Of a stretch of DNA of 64,000 nucleotides, positions 48,332 to 57,722 are shown piece after piece (positions within the stretch are counted from its first letter, which is position 1; each line of letters opens with the position of its first letter). The position numbers were made by a program, and so were the translations under genes. The stretch lies in the NCBI RefSeq assembly GCF_050633125.1, contig NZ_JBOEFX010000091.1:1-64000 (forward strand), in the 5' to 3' direction. This stretch comes from Lewinella sp050633125. GTDB lineage: Bacteria; Bacteroidota; Bacteroidia; Chitinophagales; Saprospiraceae. The notes beneath the pieces were generated by a model. That model ran no database searches and was not told the origin of the DNA. It saw only the letters and a program-made list of their open reading frames with translations.

Positions 48332-48496
48332 CAAATACGATACCCAAATGAAACGCAACAGCGCTCTAAGAAAATTAGCCACAGCTCAAGCACCTCGGTA
48401 GAGGTCAAATATTGGCAGTTCTAACAGAAGTAAGTTCCGGCCTAGGATGAGAGGTCGCATTTTAAGAGAAGGCCTTTCTCTAGACTTGGGAGGAAG

Positions 48497-49084
48497 CTAA
48501 AACATCATTCCGTAGAAACCTTTGGCATTGTCAAATGCATCCCAGGTTTCTTCCCTGTGCAATTCCAGATCAACCTCATTAACATCCCAATACTCTAATC
48601 CTGTCCATTCGACAAGGTCTTCGTGTTCAGGGTGTTTGGGATCATTGATGGCCTCGACCATGTTGTAGTATCCCCAAATACCGCCGCAATCTTCTGGCGG
48701 ACAGCTTCCTTTTCCTTTTAGAAGATAGGGGTAGCGCAATTTATCATCAACTGGAAGGATTTTTTGTAATTCTATGGTATGAATCCAACCATCTCCGAAA
48801 TCATATTCGTAGAGAACGTGGTCTTTCTCTTTCTTTAGCAGTGTATTGATTTTTTTTGTCCGTCCATCTGTAACGTCCATCATCCCAGAGTTATCCGGTA
48901 TCCCAATAAAAAAATTACGCCTACTATCCGTAAATGCGTGAAGATGTGAGTTGGTCCATCCCATCGCACCTTGAATAATTGCGTGTAGCTCCTGAAAATT
49001 GATGGTTGAAGCAACGAGTATCTGCCGCCAGATAGGAGGCTTACTCGACCCCTGAAGGGTAATTTTAAGTTGGTAAATCTTCAT
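48497..49084 (-). CDS. Plasmid pRiA4b ORF-3-like protein
   Basis: 195 aa. Family signature: 'YQLKITLQGSSKPPIWRQIL', 'FQELHAIIQGAMGWTNSHLH', 'YEYDFGDGWIHTIELQKI', 'CPPEDCGGIWGYYNMVEAI' and 'WDAFDNAKG'. These proteins are often found next to mobile elements and plasmids; the biochemical role is not known. No transposase is adjacent. It begins ~12 bp after the end of the fabH gene in the same direction. Confidence 0.9.
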   Translation of the reverse strand: MKIYQLKITLQGSSKPPIWRQILVASTINFQELHAIIQGAMGWTNSHLHAFTDSRRNFFIGIPDNSGMMDVTDGRTKKINTLLKKEKDHVLYEYDFGDGWIHTIELQKILPVDDKLRYPYLLKGKGSCPPEDCGGIWGYYNMVEAINDPKHPEHEDLVEWTGLEYWDVNEVDLELHREETWDAFDNAKGFYGMMF

Positions 49085-49096
49085 AGCTATATTTCG

Positions 49097-50086
49097 CTAT
49101 ACCGCCCACTTCAAATAAACGGCTCCCCAAGTGAATCCACCACCAAATGCGGTAAGGATAACATTATCTCCTTTCTCAAGCTGGTCTTCATAATCCCACA
49201 AGCAAAGCGGGAGCGTAGCGGCAGTAGTATTGCCATATTTTTGAATATTCACCATCACACGTTCCATCGGAAAGTCAGCCATGCGAGAAACAGTCTCGAT
49301 GATGCGAATATTTGCTTGGTGAGGCACCAGCCATTTGATATCATCAATTTCCAAGTCATTGGCTTTCATAACTTCTCCAACCACACTACTCATCCCGGAA
49401 ACTGCTGCTTTGAATACTGGTCGGCCATTTTGGAACGCAAAGTGTTCACGAGCCAAAACCGTTTCAACAGAGGCAGGCTTCATAGAACCACCTGCTTTCA
49501 GGTGCAAAAACTCTGACCCTGAACCGTCACTTTTGTGAGTATAGTCAATGATGCCGTTACCGCTGGTGTCAGGCTCTAGCATAACTGCTCCAGCACCGTC
49601 GCCAAAGATGATACAGGTAGACCTGTCGGTGTAATCAACAATAGAGGACATTTTATCAGCACCAATGACAATCACTTTCTTGTGCTTTCCGCTGGCAATA
49701 AACTGCGCACCTACGGTCAGTGCATACAAGAAACCTGAACATGCTGCATTTACATCAAAGCAAAAAGCATTATTGATATCCAATGCATTTGCAATCAGGT
49801 TGGCAGTATCCGGAAACTGCATATCAGGTGTAACCGTAGCACAAATAACAAGCTCTACTTCCGAAGGGTCTGTATTGGTTTTTGCCAACAATCCTTTAAC
49901 CGCTTCAATCCCCATGACAGAAGTACCTTGGTTTTCACCTTTGAGGATGTGCCTTTCTTTGATTCCCGTTCGGGAGGTTATCCATTCATCATTGGTATCC
50001 ACCATTGTTTCCAACTCTGCGTTGGTAAGAACATACTCAGGCACATAGCCCTGAACACCAGTAATGGCTGCACGAATTTTCGACAT
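49097..50086 (-). CDS. fabH: 3-oxoacyl-ACP synthase III (FabH)
   Basis: 329 aa. Catalytic triad: Cys116 in 'NAACSGFLYAL', His in 'WLVPHQANIRIIE', Asn in 'YGNTTAATLPL'. Also 'DEWITSRTGIKERH' at the substrate face and 'FGGGFTWGA' at the C-terminus. It condenses acyl-CoA with malonyl-ACP to start fatty acid synthesis; branched primers are common in Bacteroidota. The start at 50086 (MSKIRAAITG) is preferred to the upstream ATG at 50092. Confidence 0.95.
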   Translation of the reverse strand: MSKIRAAITGVQGYVPEYVLTNAELETMVDTNDEWITSRTGIKERHILKGENQGTSVMGIEAVKGLLAKTNTDPSEVELVICATVTPDMQFPDTANLIANALDINNAFCFDVNAACSGFLYALTVGAQFIASGKHKKVIVIGADKMSSIVDYTDRSTCIIFGDGAGAVMLEPDTSGNGIIDYTHKSDGSGSEFLHLKAGGSMKPASVETVLAREHFAFQNGRPVFKAAVSGMSSVVGEVMKANDLEIDDIKWLVPHQANIRIIETVSRMADFPMERVMVNIQKYGNTTAATLPLCLWDYEDQLEKGDNVILTAFGGGFTWGAVYLKWAV

Positions 50087-50200
50087 GGTCAATAGTTATT
50101 CTGATACATTGCGTAAAATCGCCGCAAGGTAAGAATATCTTGCTAAATTTCACGGAGGTGAAAACTTAACGATTATAGTAAGTTACGGTTCCTAAGTTCC

Positions 50201-51799
50201 TTATTCTTGATATGGCTCATGCTTATCCAGCTGATCTTCGTAGTCATGATACGAGATAGCAAGCAGCCCGAGGAAGGTCAGAAAGCCATTAAGGGCGATA
50301 ATAAGAAAACCGAATTCAAAACCATAAAGCAAGTCAGCAGAATAGCTATCGATCACAAAAGACAAACAAGGTGCAAGTAAGCAAACCAGAATGACCAGGT
50401 TTACTTTCTGCAAGAAAGGGGGAAGTTTTCCGCCCCAGCTAAAAGATTTAAGATCTAAGACTTCCCGGATTTTGAGGTTTGTCGTCATCCCAAATGTAAA
50501 CAAGCCAAGAAGAGGCCCGTAGGTATAACCCGCTGCCGTAAACAACTGCTTGATTACAGCATCATTATTCAGGGCATTAAAAATCAATATCACAATTAAC
50601 AGTACCACAGAAAAGCCGATGTGAACTAAAAATCGTTTTCTTTTCTGAGCATTCTGAATATCCTCTTCTTCCGTTTTCTTTCCAAATCCAAGAAAATCAA
50701 CACAGAATGATGTCGTCAAGGCCGTTAAGGCTGAATCGGCGCTAGAGTATGCCGCAGCAATCAGACCTATGATAAACAATATTCCAATATAAGGCGACAA
50801 GTGCTGCAGCGCTATCATCGGATACAACTTATCCGTACTTGCCGGAATATCAATCCCCACCTGCATAGCGTAGATGTAAAGTAATGCGCCTAAAGAAAGG
50901 AAAAGAATATTTGCAAAAAATAGAACGATGCTGAAAGTAAACATGTTCTTTTGCGCATCTCCTAGGCTTTTACAACTAAGGTTCTTTTGCATCATGTCCT
51001 GATCAAGGCCAGTCATGACAATCGTGATTAATGCACCCGCTAAAAATTGCTTCCAAAAATTATAAGGATCACTCCAGCCTCCTTCAAAGAAAAAGACTTG
51101 GCTGTAGTTACTATTTGAAACCATTTCTGCTAAACCACTGATATCAGTTTCCAATGCCTGCCCAATACCCAAAATAGTTAGGATTACAGCCATCAACATA
51201 GATAAAGTCTGTAGCGTATCCGTATAAACGATGGTCTTTATGCCTCCTCTGAAGGTATAAACCCAAATCAGGAGAATCGTCGTAAGCACCGTAACAGGAA
51301 AAGGAATACCAAAGGCATTCATTACAAATTCCTGTAAAACTATAGCCACCAAATAAAGACGAAAAGAGGCTCCAATAATGCGCGAAATAAGGAAGTAAAA
51401 CGCACCTATCTTATAAGAATAACGGCCAAAGCGTTGTTCTAAAAATTCGTAAATAGATGTAAGACCTAAACGATAGTATAAAGGAAGCAAAACGGTAGCA
51501 ATAACGGCATAACCCAACAGATAGCCCATTACCATTTGCATATAAGCAAAGCCCTGTGTCTTGCCTGTCGTAGTATTTATCTCTCCAACCCAACCAGGAA
51601 CAGATATAAAAGTAACGCCAGACAAACTGGCACCAATCATTCCAAAAGCTACCAGAAACCAAGGTGATTTCCGGCCCGCCAAGAAAAACGACTCATTGCT
51701 ATTACCATCCTTACTGGTGAAATAAGAAATAACCATTAGCACCAGAAAATAACCGGTGATAATGCTGATGATAACTGTCGGTGTCAAAGTTTGTAACAT
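50201..51799 (-). CDS. Sodium:solute symporter (SSS family)
   Basis: 532 aa with 13-14 membrane segments. Family motifs: 'SFFLAGRKSPWFLVAFGMIG', 'GVTFISVPGWVGE', 'YRLGLTSIYEFLEQRFG', 'GGIKTIVYTDTLQ' and 'GLIAAAYSSADSALTALTT'. It imports a solute with Na+; the substrate (sugar, sialic acid, amino acid) cannot be told. The start at 51799 is chosen because the farther ATG at 51874 lies in the terminator of the preceding gene. Confidence 0.9.
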   Translation of the reverse strand: MLQTLTPTVIISIITGYFLVLMVISYFTSKDGNSNESFFLAGRKSPWFLVAFGMIGASLSGVTFISVPGWVGEINTTTGKTQGFAYMQMVMGYLLGYAVIATVLLPLYYRLGLTSIYEFLEQRFGRYSYKIGAFYFLISRIIGASFRLYLVAIVLQEFVMNAFGIPFPVTVLTTILLIWVYTFRGGIKTIVYTDTLQTLSMLMAVILTILGIGQALETDISGLAEMVSNSNYSQVFFFEGGWSDPYNFWKQFLAGALITIVMTGLDQDMMQKNLSCKSLGDAQKNMFTFSIVLFFANILFLSLGALLYIYAMQVGIDIPASTDKLYPMIALQHLSPYIGILFIIGLIAAAYSSADSALTALTTSFCVDFLGFGKKTEEEDIQNAQKRKRFLVHIGFSVVLLIVILIFNALNNDAVIKQLFTAAGYTYGPLLGLFTFGMTTNLKIREVLDLKSFSWGGKLPPFLQKVNLVILVCLLAPCLSFVIDSYSADLLYGFEFGFLIIALNGFLTFLGLLAISYHDYEDQLDKHEPYQE

Positions 51800-51872
51800 A
51801 GGATGAAAACTGGATACAGATAAAACTGCGTAGGCAAAGATATAAAAATCCGGTATCTGGTGAGTATCCAGC

Positions 51873-51911
51873 AAAAAAAACCGGCACGACGCTCAGTGAG
51901 GTCATGCCGGT
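51873..51911 (-). terminator. Terminator between the outer-membrane gene and the symporter gene
   Basis: On the minus strand ACCGGCATGAC pairs with GTCGTGCCGGT around 10 bases and runs into eight Ts. It closes the 52132-52707 transcript and argues against a longer symporter start. Confidence 0.85.
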
Positions 51912-52050
51912 ATAGTGTATTGGGTTATTAAGGTATAGTAACTTCTTCTGCTTTAAACAGAAGGATTTTAAGGGGTTCTAGGAGGCAAATTAAACTTGGT
52001 TTTGTGGGGTGTTAATAGGGCGGCATAATTATAATGGGATCTCTTGGGAA

Positions 52051-52088
52051 CAGCAGAAAACAAAATGCGATTTTGTTTTCTGCTCAAT
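52051..52088. repeat. Short hairpin form of the long-palindrome repeat
   Basis: A perfect 15-bp inverted repeat (52052-52066 with 52070-52084) around GCG, beginning 'cagcagaaaacaaaat' and ending 'ctgctcaat'. It resembles the joined ends of the palindrome family. It lies 44 bp downstream of the outer-membrane gene. Confidence 0.55.
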
Positions 52089-52131
52089 ATTTGGAGTGCT
52101 AATCTGTGGTGAATAACTTTTTTAAAAGTAC

Positions 52132-52707
52132 CTAGTCTCCCCAGCTTAGGCCAAAACGCATTTCTACCTGGGCAAAAGGGGCAGACAAGTCGCCACTGGT
52201 GAGGTCGAATTTATCGCTGCTACCAACAAAACGGTAACCTCCTTCAAAACCTAAACGAAACCACTGGAAGACATTAAATTCAAATCCAGCAGAAGGCTGG
52301 AATACAAACATCCGGTCGCTCTGGCTACTCTCGTTGGTCCATACTTTTCCACTACCCGTGATAAAAGTAAAGCGAGGGTGAATCATTTTCACCGAATTGG
52401 GTGCAATGCCAATAACAGGACCGTGGTATTTGAAATTCAAATTGGGGCCTCCATTATCAACAGTGAATTTATCGCGGGTTTCGTAGCCCCCCCATCCGAT
52501 AAATAGATCACGGCCAAGTTCTATACCGCCGTAACCACCACGAATCAAGGTCCAATCGTCACCATTGAAGCTAGCGAAATTATAAGCTGCTGAGCCCCAG
52601 GCTCCAGATAAATTCAGATTGGTTTTATTAAAAAGGGTTTCTTCAGACTGGGCAGTCAAACCAGTAAAAGCTAAAAGGCAGATGACTACAATTTGCAAGG
52701 ATTTCAT
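52132..52707 (-). CDS. Outer-membrane beta-barrel-like protein
   Basis: 191 aa. Signal peptide (cleavage after 'FTGLTAQ'), then alternating aromatic/Gly beta-strands ('GIELGRDLFIGWGGY', 'PRFTFITGSGKVW', 'WFRLGFEGGYRFVG') ending 'FAQVEMRFGLSW', a typical last barrel strand. It resembles short OmpW/OmpA-like barrel families of Bacteroidota, without a peptidoglycan domain. The function is not predictable. It is monocistronic with its own terminator. Confidence 0.7.
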   Translation of the reverse strand: MKSLQIVVICLLAFTGLTAQSEETLFNKTNLNLSGAWGSAAYNFASFNGDDWTLIRGGYGGIELGRDLFIGWGGYETRDKFTVDNGGPNLNFKYHGPVIGIAPNSVKMIHPRFTFITGSGKVWTNESSQSDRMFVFQPSAGFEFNVFQWFRLGFEGGYRFVGSSDKFDLTSGDLSAPFAQVEMRFGLSWGD

Positions 52708-53047
52708 GTCGGGCTGTTTTTGTGGGTGATTAATTCCTTATGTTCCAACGACACGAATATACAAGCAGGTCACACATCACGCTAGTGCCTTAACCCTGTT
52801 TAACGGGAGTTAACAGCTTTCTAACATATTAGACTTGTTCTACCGGGAGCAAATCGGGGGCAAATCGCGCCTCATCTTCCCACACTGTGCCTTTTTTGAG
52901 TTGCTTAGCTAAGGCTAGGCTCCTCAAAAAAGGCTTCATGTGGTCGATAATGCATCAATTTTCCCACCAAACTATCCTCAGCAGAACAAGTCTTTTAAGC
53001 CCAATCGGGGATATTGTATTATTAACAAATTTAACAATCAGCAATCC
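52708..53047. other. Spacer with an inverted repeat, no gene seen
   Basis: The only clear structure is GCCTTTTTTGAG (52889-52900) pairing with CTCAAAAAAGGC (52923-52934) around ~22 bases, 114 bp past the M4 protease stop. It has no T-run after the stem on the minus strand. An apparent ORF across it is compositionally unlike a gene. Confidence 0.5.
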
Positions 53048-55873
53048 TTACTCGACGAGTATCCGTCGGGAATAGCTATTGCTTTCTGTTTGCACCCGAA
53101 GTAAATAAACCCCGGCAGGAATGTTTTGCACATCAATAGAAAGGTCCGTAGCTGGCTGCCAATCGGCGAGCCCCCAAAGCTGTCGGCCATTTAGGTCACG
53201 TAGACTCACTGCCGCCGATAGGAATGGTGCAGTAGGAAAACTAAGCACACAGGTCGTTTGTGCCGGATTAGGATAAACCCTCCATTGATTATCAGGATCT
53301 AATTTCACTCTTCTGATTGGCGAATAAGATTTGTGTCCATCCAAGTCTTCTTGCCTTAAACGGTAATACACATAGACCGTGTTTACGGGTAAATGAAGGT
53401 CTTTGTAATTATACTCACTGCCCGATGTATTCCCTGCTGGCACAAACCCCAAGTCCGAGAACAACCGGCCATCGGTACTACGCTCAATGTAAAAACCGGC
53501 ATTGTTTTCTTCTAATAAAGTTGACCATTCCAGCAATACTCCATTGTTTTGGAGCTCGGCTTCGAAGCCCGCCCATTCCACCGGTAGTATCCTGGCAGCG
53601 CAGGTACCTACATTCACATTATCAAGATACCAGCCATCCCAGCCATTACAGCCATCGGTCCCCAACTCCCATCGTAGACGGATGGTCTCACCTGGCTGTA
53701 CGCCAATAACCGTTAGATCAACCTGAGAGGTTCCCCAACTTCCTGTAACAGCTCCTTCATCAGCACCAGAAAACACCCTTTGCCCTGCTAAAGGATTATC
53801 CGTAAATCCTGGCTGAGGTAAAATATCCGAATAGGTATTATACAGAAAAGCCGTTGTAGGTATCGTCATCCAACTACCACCATTCTGTTGTATTTTCACA
53901 TTCCCTCCATCAACACCTTCTTCCAAAGAAAAGTAGTGATCAAAAGTGAGGTAAACACGCCCTTCTAATTCGTTCGAGATATTAATTATAGGACTCTGTA
54001 GCCGGAGTATCCCATTATTCAATGAGGTATCACAATCACCAATATTAGGATTGGTAGCATAGATACCTTGCCCTGGCCTTCCTTTTGGCATTTCCGCTGT
54101 CAAGGCCCATTGCCTTGAGGCCCAACTTTCAGCATGACTAGGATGCGCACTCAACAACCAATCGTAGGCTCCGTTTTCCCAATCTTCCGTAAAGAATGGC
54201 GTAAATTCATTTCCGTCAACCAAACAAAAAGAAGGGGGATTGGCCTGTAGCGAAGCATTAAAATCAATGCAATTGGGTGCCAGCCTCAATTCCGTAGCTT
54301 GAATCACCTGTTGCAAAGCGAGGCTATCCGCACTATTCAACTGTATTCCTGGTAGTGAGTTACCCTCTTCGGTAATGCTAAGGAGGCTAAGTTCTGTTGT
54401 CCGCAAATCAGCAAAGGCAGCAGTCAACGCATTAGCTAACACTGCAAAATCTGAGGTCCGCCCCAGGTAATAAGCTTGTGCTTGCCAAAAAATATGAGCC
54501 GCTTTATCCAGACCTATGCCTGTAATATCATAACCATTGTAAGTACCACCATCAACAAGCAAGGCATACGCATGTGCAACAACACCCGAGTTAATATGCA
54601 CTCCGCCAAAGTCTTGAGGAGAACAATGATAGGTCGTATCGCTTACCTTTCCCGGTTTACCGTAACAAGCGGGATTCCACATATCTCGAATCGCTCCATC
54701 CAAAGCAGCAGCTTCTTCGCCGATCAGCCAACGATCTCCGCTTTCACATGCTGTTCGAGACTCGTTTTCTTCCGGAGAACTATTGAGAATATCCAGGGTT
54801 TCTCCCCAAATGTCAGAATAAGCTTCATTGATTGCTCCGGCCTGCCAAGCGTATAATAAATTGCTGGTATACTCGGTATAGGCATGGGCCCATTCGTGCC
54901 CTACGACATCATCACTGCTGGTGGCACTACAGAAATTGGTGGTATAACCATTCCAACTCGCATTCGGACAGTCAAGGAAACTGGCCTGATCGACCAATAA
55001 CAAGTCACCATCCAGGTTATCATAAGACATCCTGCCAAAGGTATTTTTAAACAGGTAGTAAACTTCCTCGGTCGTATGCACCTGTTGCTGCTGCCAAAAA
55101 GAAAGGTCAGCGGGATAAGCATCGCCATCTTGCCATACAGGGTTATTGGTATTACCAACAAAAAGCCGCCTTTCAGCAAGCTCACATATTCCTTGAAAAT
55201 GTTCTATAACAATACCTTCTCGTGCATCGATTAGCAAGTATTCGCGTAAATGCTGTCGATTACTCACTTCAAGATAGTAGGCAAGTTTTACGGTTCCATT
55301 CAGCCCCTGCACCAAGCCTTCTTTGAACCAATGTAAGCTTGGGTTGGTAAGTATTAATTCACTCTGATCGACATTGGGATAATGCTTATTCAACCACCCT
55401 ACTCCTATTTGCCTCGCTTGAGCTGACGAAACGAGCGTTGCTGAAGATGCGTTGATTCGTGGAAGAACCATTCCGTCCATTCCTGTCAGCATTAGCGCCG
55501 CATTGAAATGAAAATTGAGCGTTCCTGCAAAAACAGGAATGCCTTCGTGTAAATGCTGTAATCGTAAGTGATAATTCCCCGCAATATCACGCTCCTCTTT
55601 CAGGAGTTGAAAAGTACTAGCAGTTGACTTTAGTCCAAAAGCAGGCCCATAGATAGACAGAAAGTCCTGGGTTTTTGAAAACCGACTAGAGGAGGGAAAA
55701 GACAGAGGATTCTGCCAACGCAAAAAGGAAATATTTTCCGTAGCATCATCAAGATAAAAGGCACTAGGTTGAGTAGCCTGCAAAAGCAGAAGCGCCTGAT
55801 CCGCTTCTGTTTGCGACCAGGCATTGACTGTACACATAGCTGTGACAGCAAATATCCATACCAACCTTTTCAT
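53048..55873 (-). CDS. M4 (thermolysin-like) metalloprotease with T9SS sorting domain
   Basis: 941 aa: signal peptide (~1-20), FTP-type propeptide region (~70-220), then the M4 catalytic domain with zinc ligands His326 and His330 in 'VVGHEWAHAYTEY' and Glu350 in 'AGAINEAYSDIWGE'. Catalytic His is in 'HINSGVVAHAYALLVDGG' (~430). A beta-rich region follows, then the C-terminal type-A T9SS signal ('VYPNPAQTTCVLSFP', 'NIPAGVYLLRVQTESNS', 'RRILVE'). It should cleave extracellular proteins for nutrition. Confidence 0.93.
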   Translation of the reverse strand: MKRLVWIFAVTAMCTVNAWSQTEADQALLLLQATQPSAFYLDDATENISFLRWQNPLSFPSSSRFSKTQDFLSIYGPAFGLKSTASTFQLLKEERDIAGNYHLRLQHLHEGIPVFAGTLNFHFNAALMLTGMDGMVLPRINASSATLVSSAQARQIGVGWLNKHYPNVDQSELILTNPSLHWFKEGLVQGLNGTVKLAYYLEVSNRQHLREYLLIDAREGIVIEHFQGICELAERRLFVGNTNNPVWQDGDAYPADLSFWQQQQVHTTEEVYYLFKNTFGRMSYDNLDGDLLLVDQASFLDCPNASWNGYTTNFCSATSSDDVVGHEWAHAYTEYTSNLLYAWQAGAINEAYSDIWGETLDILNSSPEENESRTACESGDRWLIGEEAAALDGAIRDMWNPACYGKPGKVSDTTYHCSPQDFGGVHINSGVVAHAYALLVDGGTYNGYDITGIGLDKAAHIFWQAQAYYLGRTSDFAVLANALTAAFADLRTTELSLLSITEEGNSLPGIQLNSADSLALQQVIQATELRLAPNCIDFNASLQANPPSFCLVDGNEFTPFFTEDWENGAYDWLLSAHPSHAESWASRQWALTAEMPKGRPGQGIYATNPNIGDCDTSLNNGILRLQSPIINISNELEGRVYLTFDHYFSLEEGVDGGNVKIQQNGGSWMTIPTTAFLYNTYSDILPQPGFTDNPLAGQRVFSGADEGAVTGSWGTSQVDLTVIGVQPGETIRLRWELGTDGCNGWDGWYLDNVNVGTCAARILPVEWAGFEAELQNNGVLLEWSTLLEENNAGFYIERSTDGRLFSDLGFVPAGNTSGSEYNYKDLHLPVNTVYVYYRLRQEDLDGHKSYSPIRRVKLDPDNQWRVYPNPAQTTCVLSFPTAPFLSAAVSLRDLNGRQLWGLADWQPATDLSIDVQNIPAGVYLLRVQTESNSYSRRILVE

Positions 55874-56031
55874 TTTCTGTCCCGTTTGCTGGCTTATACG
55901 GGGTCCAATAACTAAGGTTGCGAGACCAAGACATTAAATTTGCATAAATAAATATATGTCTACTCTAAAGCCGGCTTTCTTCTTTTGGCGAAAGCCTAAT
56001 TAAGCGCCTTCGTATGCCTACTGTTCACAAC

Positions 56032-56072
56032 AAAAAAATGTGTGCCCCTGCTTTACAGAAACACACATTTTT
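56032..56072. terminator. Bidirectional hairpin terminator
   Basis: AAAAATGTGTG pairs with CACACATTTTT around 17 bases. It lies 52 bases past the stop at 56124 (minus strand) and is flanked by A and T runs on both strands. Confidence 0.8.
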
Positions 56073-56123
56073 AAAATACTCCAGTGTTATATACTGTTCC
56101 TGAAGAAATATTTTCAACTTGTT

Positions 56124-57269
56124 TTATGGTGTTGTTACTAACAGGCGCTTAACCCCGATTCTTTCCCCTTTATCGTTACTCAACACACAGAGGTACATAC
56201 CTTTTTTGAGGCGAGTAACATTAAAGTTCTCCACATGATGGCCATTCATCCGGTAACTATCGCGCCAAACAGAGCGGCCCGCCAGGTTATAAACATCCAT
56301 CGTGTAGTTGCCTACAGGTACGTTATTGAACTCAAAACGAGTATTAACGATAGCCGGATTAGGGTAAATAGAAAAAGAAGGTGCTGAAACAACAACCGTA
56401 TTGTTATTACTAACCACACCGTTGTCCTTATAAGTAACACGCTCTACTTGTGTACCGGTAGGGTCTGCATTAATCACAGCGATAGCTTCTTTGGCATCAT
56501 CGCTCCAAAAGCTGTAGGTAACAATTGTATCTGACCCGAGCGCATCAATAGGCAATGCGTCTAATGCAAGGTCGGTAATATCGGCCCATGGGAAAGGACC
56601 AATTTTAGCATCCAGGCGTACATCCCGATATTCGGTCCGCTTCTCGCGTAGCACGTCATAATCACCGCCAGGAATACTGAGGGTTCCCCATGCATCTACC
56701 AAGTCTGTTCTGGTTGTTGCGACCCTTACTCTGATGGAGTCAGGTGTAATAGGAAGGCCATCAAATATGTTTCCGGGGATATCGTCAGCGGCAATAGCAA
56801 TAGTAAGTGCCGATTCGTGATTCCGTAAATCAAAGAAATTCAGCGGTGCCCAACGTTCCACGTACTCAGGAATGAAGGGAGCATTCACTTCAAAACCTTG
56901 CCCTAAAGGATCCGTTCCTGCGTATCCGAGGATCGCAAACTGGGTGCTATTGGAGATATAATAACCTTCACCACCAGCAGCTTGATCCATTAAAACATTT
57001 GCCGTAGGATAACTGCCTGCCGAGGTTCCTCCAGATGGATCACCAACAGCTAATTCTTGTGAAAAACTATTCTGTAGACTTGTGAAATTCCAGCTTTGGC
57101 TTCCACCAGGAGTCGTAATACTTACACCAGTTGGCGCATTATCAGTGACAGTACGTAAAGTATCTCCAATGGCTGGAAAATAGTCGGTACTCTCCAAGGT
57201 AATTTGCCCATTGAGCAGTAGCGGCATGCTAAGGAGAAGAGAAAAAGTAAGGAGTAAAAATTGCTTCAT
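56124..57269 (-). CDS. T9SS-exported protein of unknown function
   Basis: 381 aa. Signal peptide 'LLLTFSLLLSMPLLLNGQ', then a beta-rich body of ~270 residues with no motif I recognise. It ends in a T9SS type-A signal ('SIYPNPAIVNTRFEFNNVPV', 'YTMDVYNLAGRSVWRDSYR', 'LKKGMYLCVLSND', 'GVKRLLVTTP'). The repeated Thr/Asp-rich strands suggest a surface or matrix protein. It is monocistronic; a hairpin terminator follows. Confidence 0.75.
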   Translation of the reverse strand: MKQFLLLTFSLLLSMPLLLNGQITLESTDYFPAIGDTLRTVTDNAPTGVSITTPGGSQSWNFTSLQNSFSQELAVGDPSGGTSAGSYPTANVLMDQAAGGEGYYISNSTQFAILGYAGTDPLGQGFEVNAPFIPEYVERWAPLNFFDLRNHESALTIAIAADDIPGNIFDGLPITPDSIRVRVATTRTDLVDAWGTLSIPGGDYDVLREKRTEYRDVRLDAKIGPFPWADITDLALDALPIDALGSDTIVTYSFWSDDAKEAIAVINADPTGTQVERVTYKDNGVVSNNNTVVVSAPSFSIYPNPAIVNTRFEFNNVPVGNYTMDVYNLAGRSVWRDSYRMNGHHVENFNVTRLKKGMYLCVLSNDKGERIGVKRLLVTTP

Positions 57270-57416
57270 CTTGTGTTGGTTCTAAGGGGATTATGCTTAT
57301 TTCAATGCCAAAGGTAAGCGTTTTCTGGATGCTATACTGTTAAGAGAATTGTAATAATGGAACCCAAGATGACAATATAGTGGATCAACCGGTAAATTCT
57401 GTTACATCCAAGCCTT

Positions 57417-57506
57417 GCTTATTTGCACCTGCGCTTCGTCCCTGAAATCCTCATGTAGCTATGGCTACACTCCGGGTTCAGCTCCTCGCCCAAGCACAAA
57501 ATAAGC
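57417..57506. repeat. 90-base imperfect palindrome
   Basis: GCTTATTTG with CAAAATAAGC at the ends, CTGAA with TTCAG and GTAGC with GCTAC nearer the centre at ~57457. It would fold as one long imperfect hairpin of unknown role, ~150 bases upstream of the 57269 start. Confidence 0.6.
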
Positions 57507-57672
57507 GGCGACTTAGTATAACGAAACTTACAAGTAGGTCCACTAGCTACTCGTTCTTCCCTTCGTAGCTTCCTGTTTTTACCTTCTCACCCGAGCCTGA
57601 AGGAACTTTTCATCCCCAAAAAACGCTTTCGATAGTAGCTAAATCATCAAAGACTAAATCAGAACCTTGGTA

Positions 57673-57700
57673 AGAGTCATCTCAGAAATGAGATGGCTCT
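57673..57700. terminator. Hairpin after the M3 peptidase gene
   Basis: AGAGTCATCTCA pairs with TGAGATGGCTCT around GAAA (one G:U-type mismatch), 23 bases past the stop at 57723. There is no strong T-run on the minus strand, so it is weaker evidence for termination than the others. Confidence 0.5.
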
Positions 57701-57722
57701 CTTTGGTCTTGAGCCTGTAATA

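Noticed and set aside
48497..49084. pRiA4b ORF-3-like gene as proof of a mobile island
   Set aside because: The family often sits near mobile elements, but there are no terminal repeats or transposase next to it.
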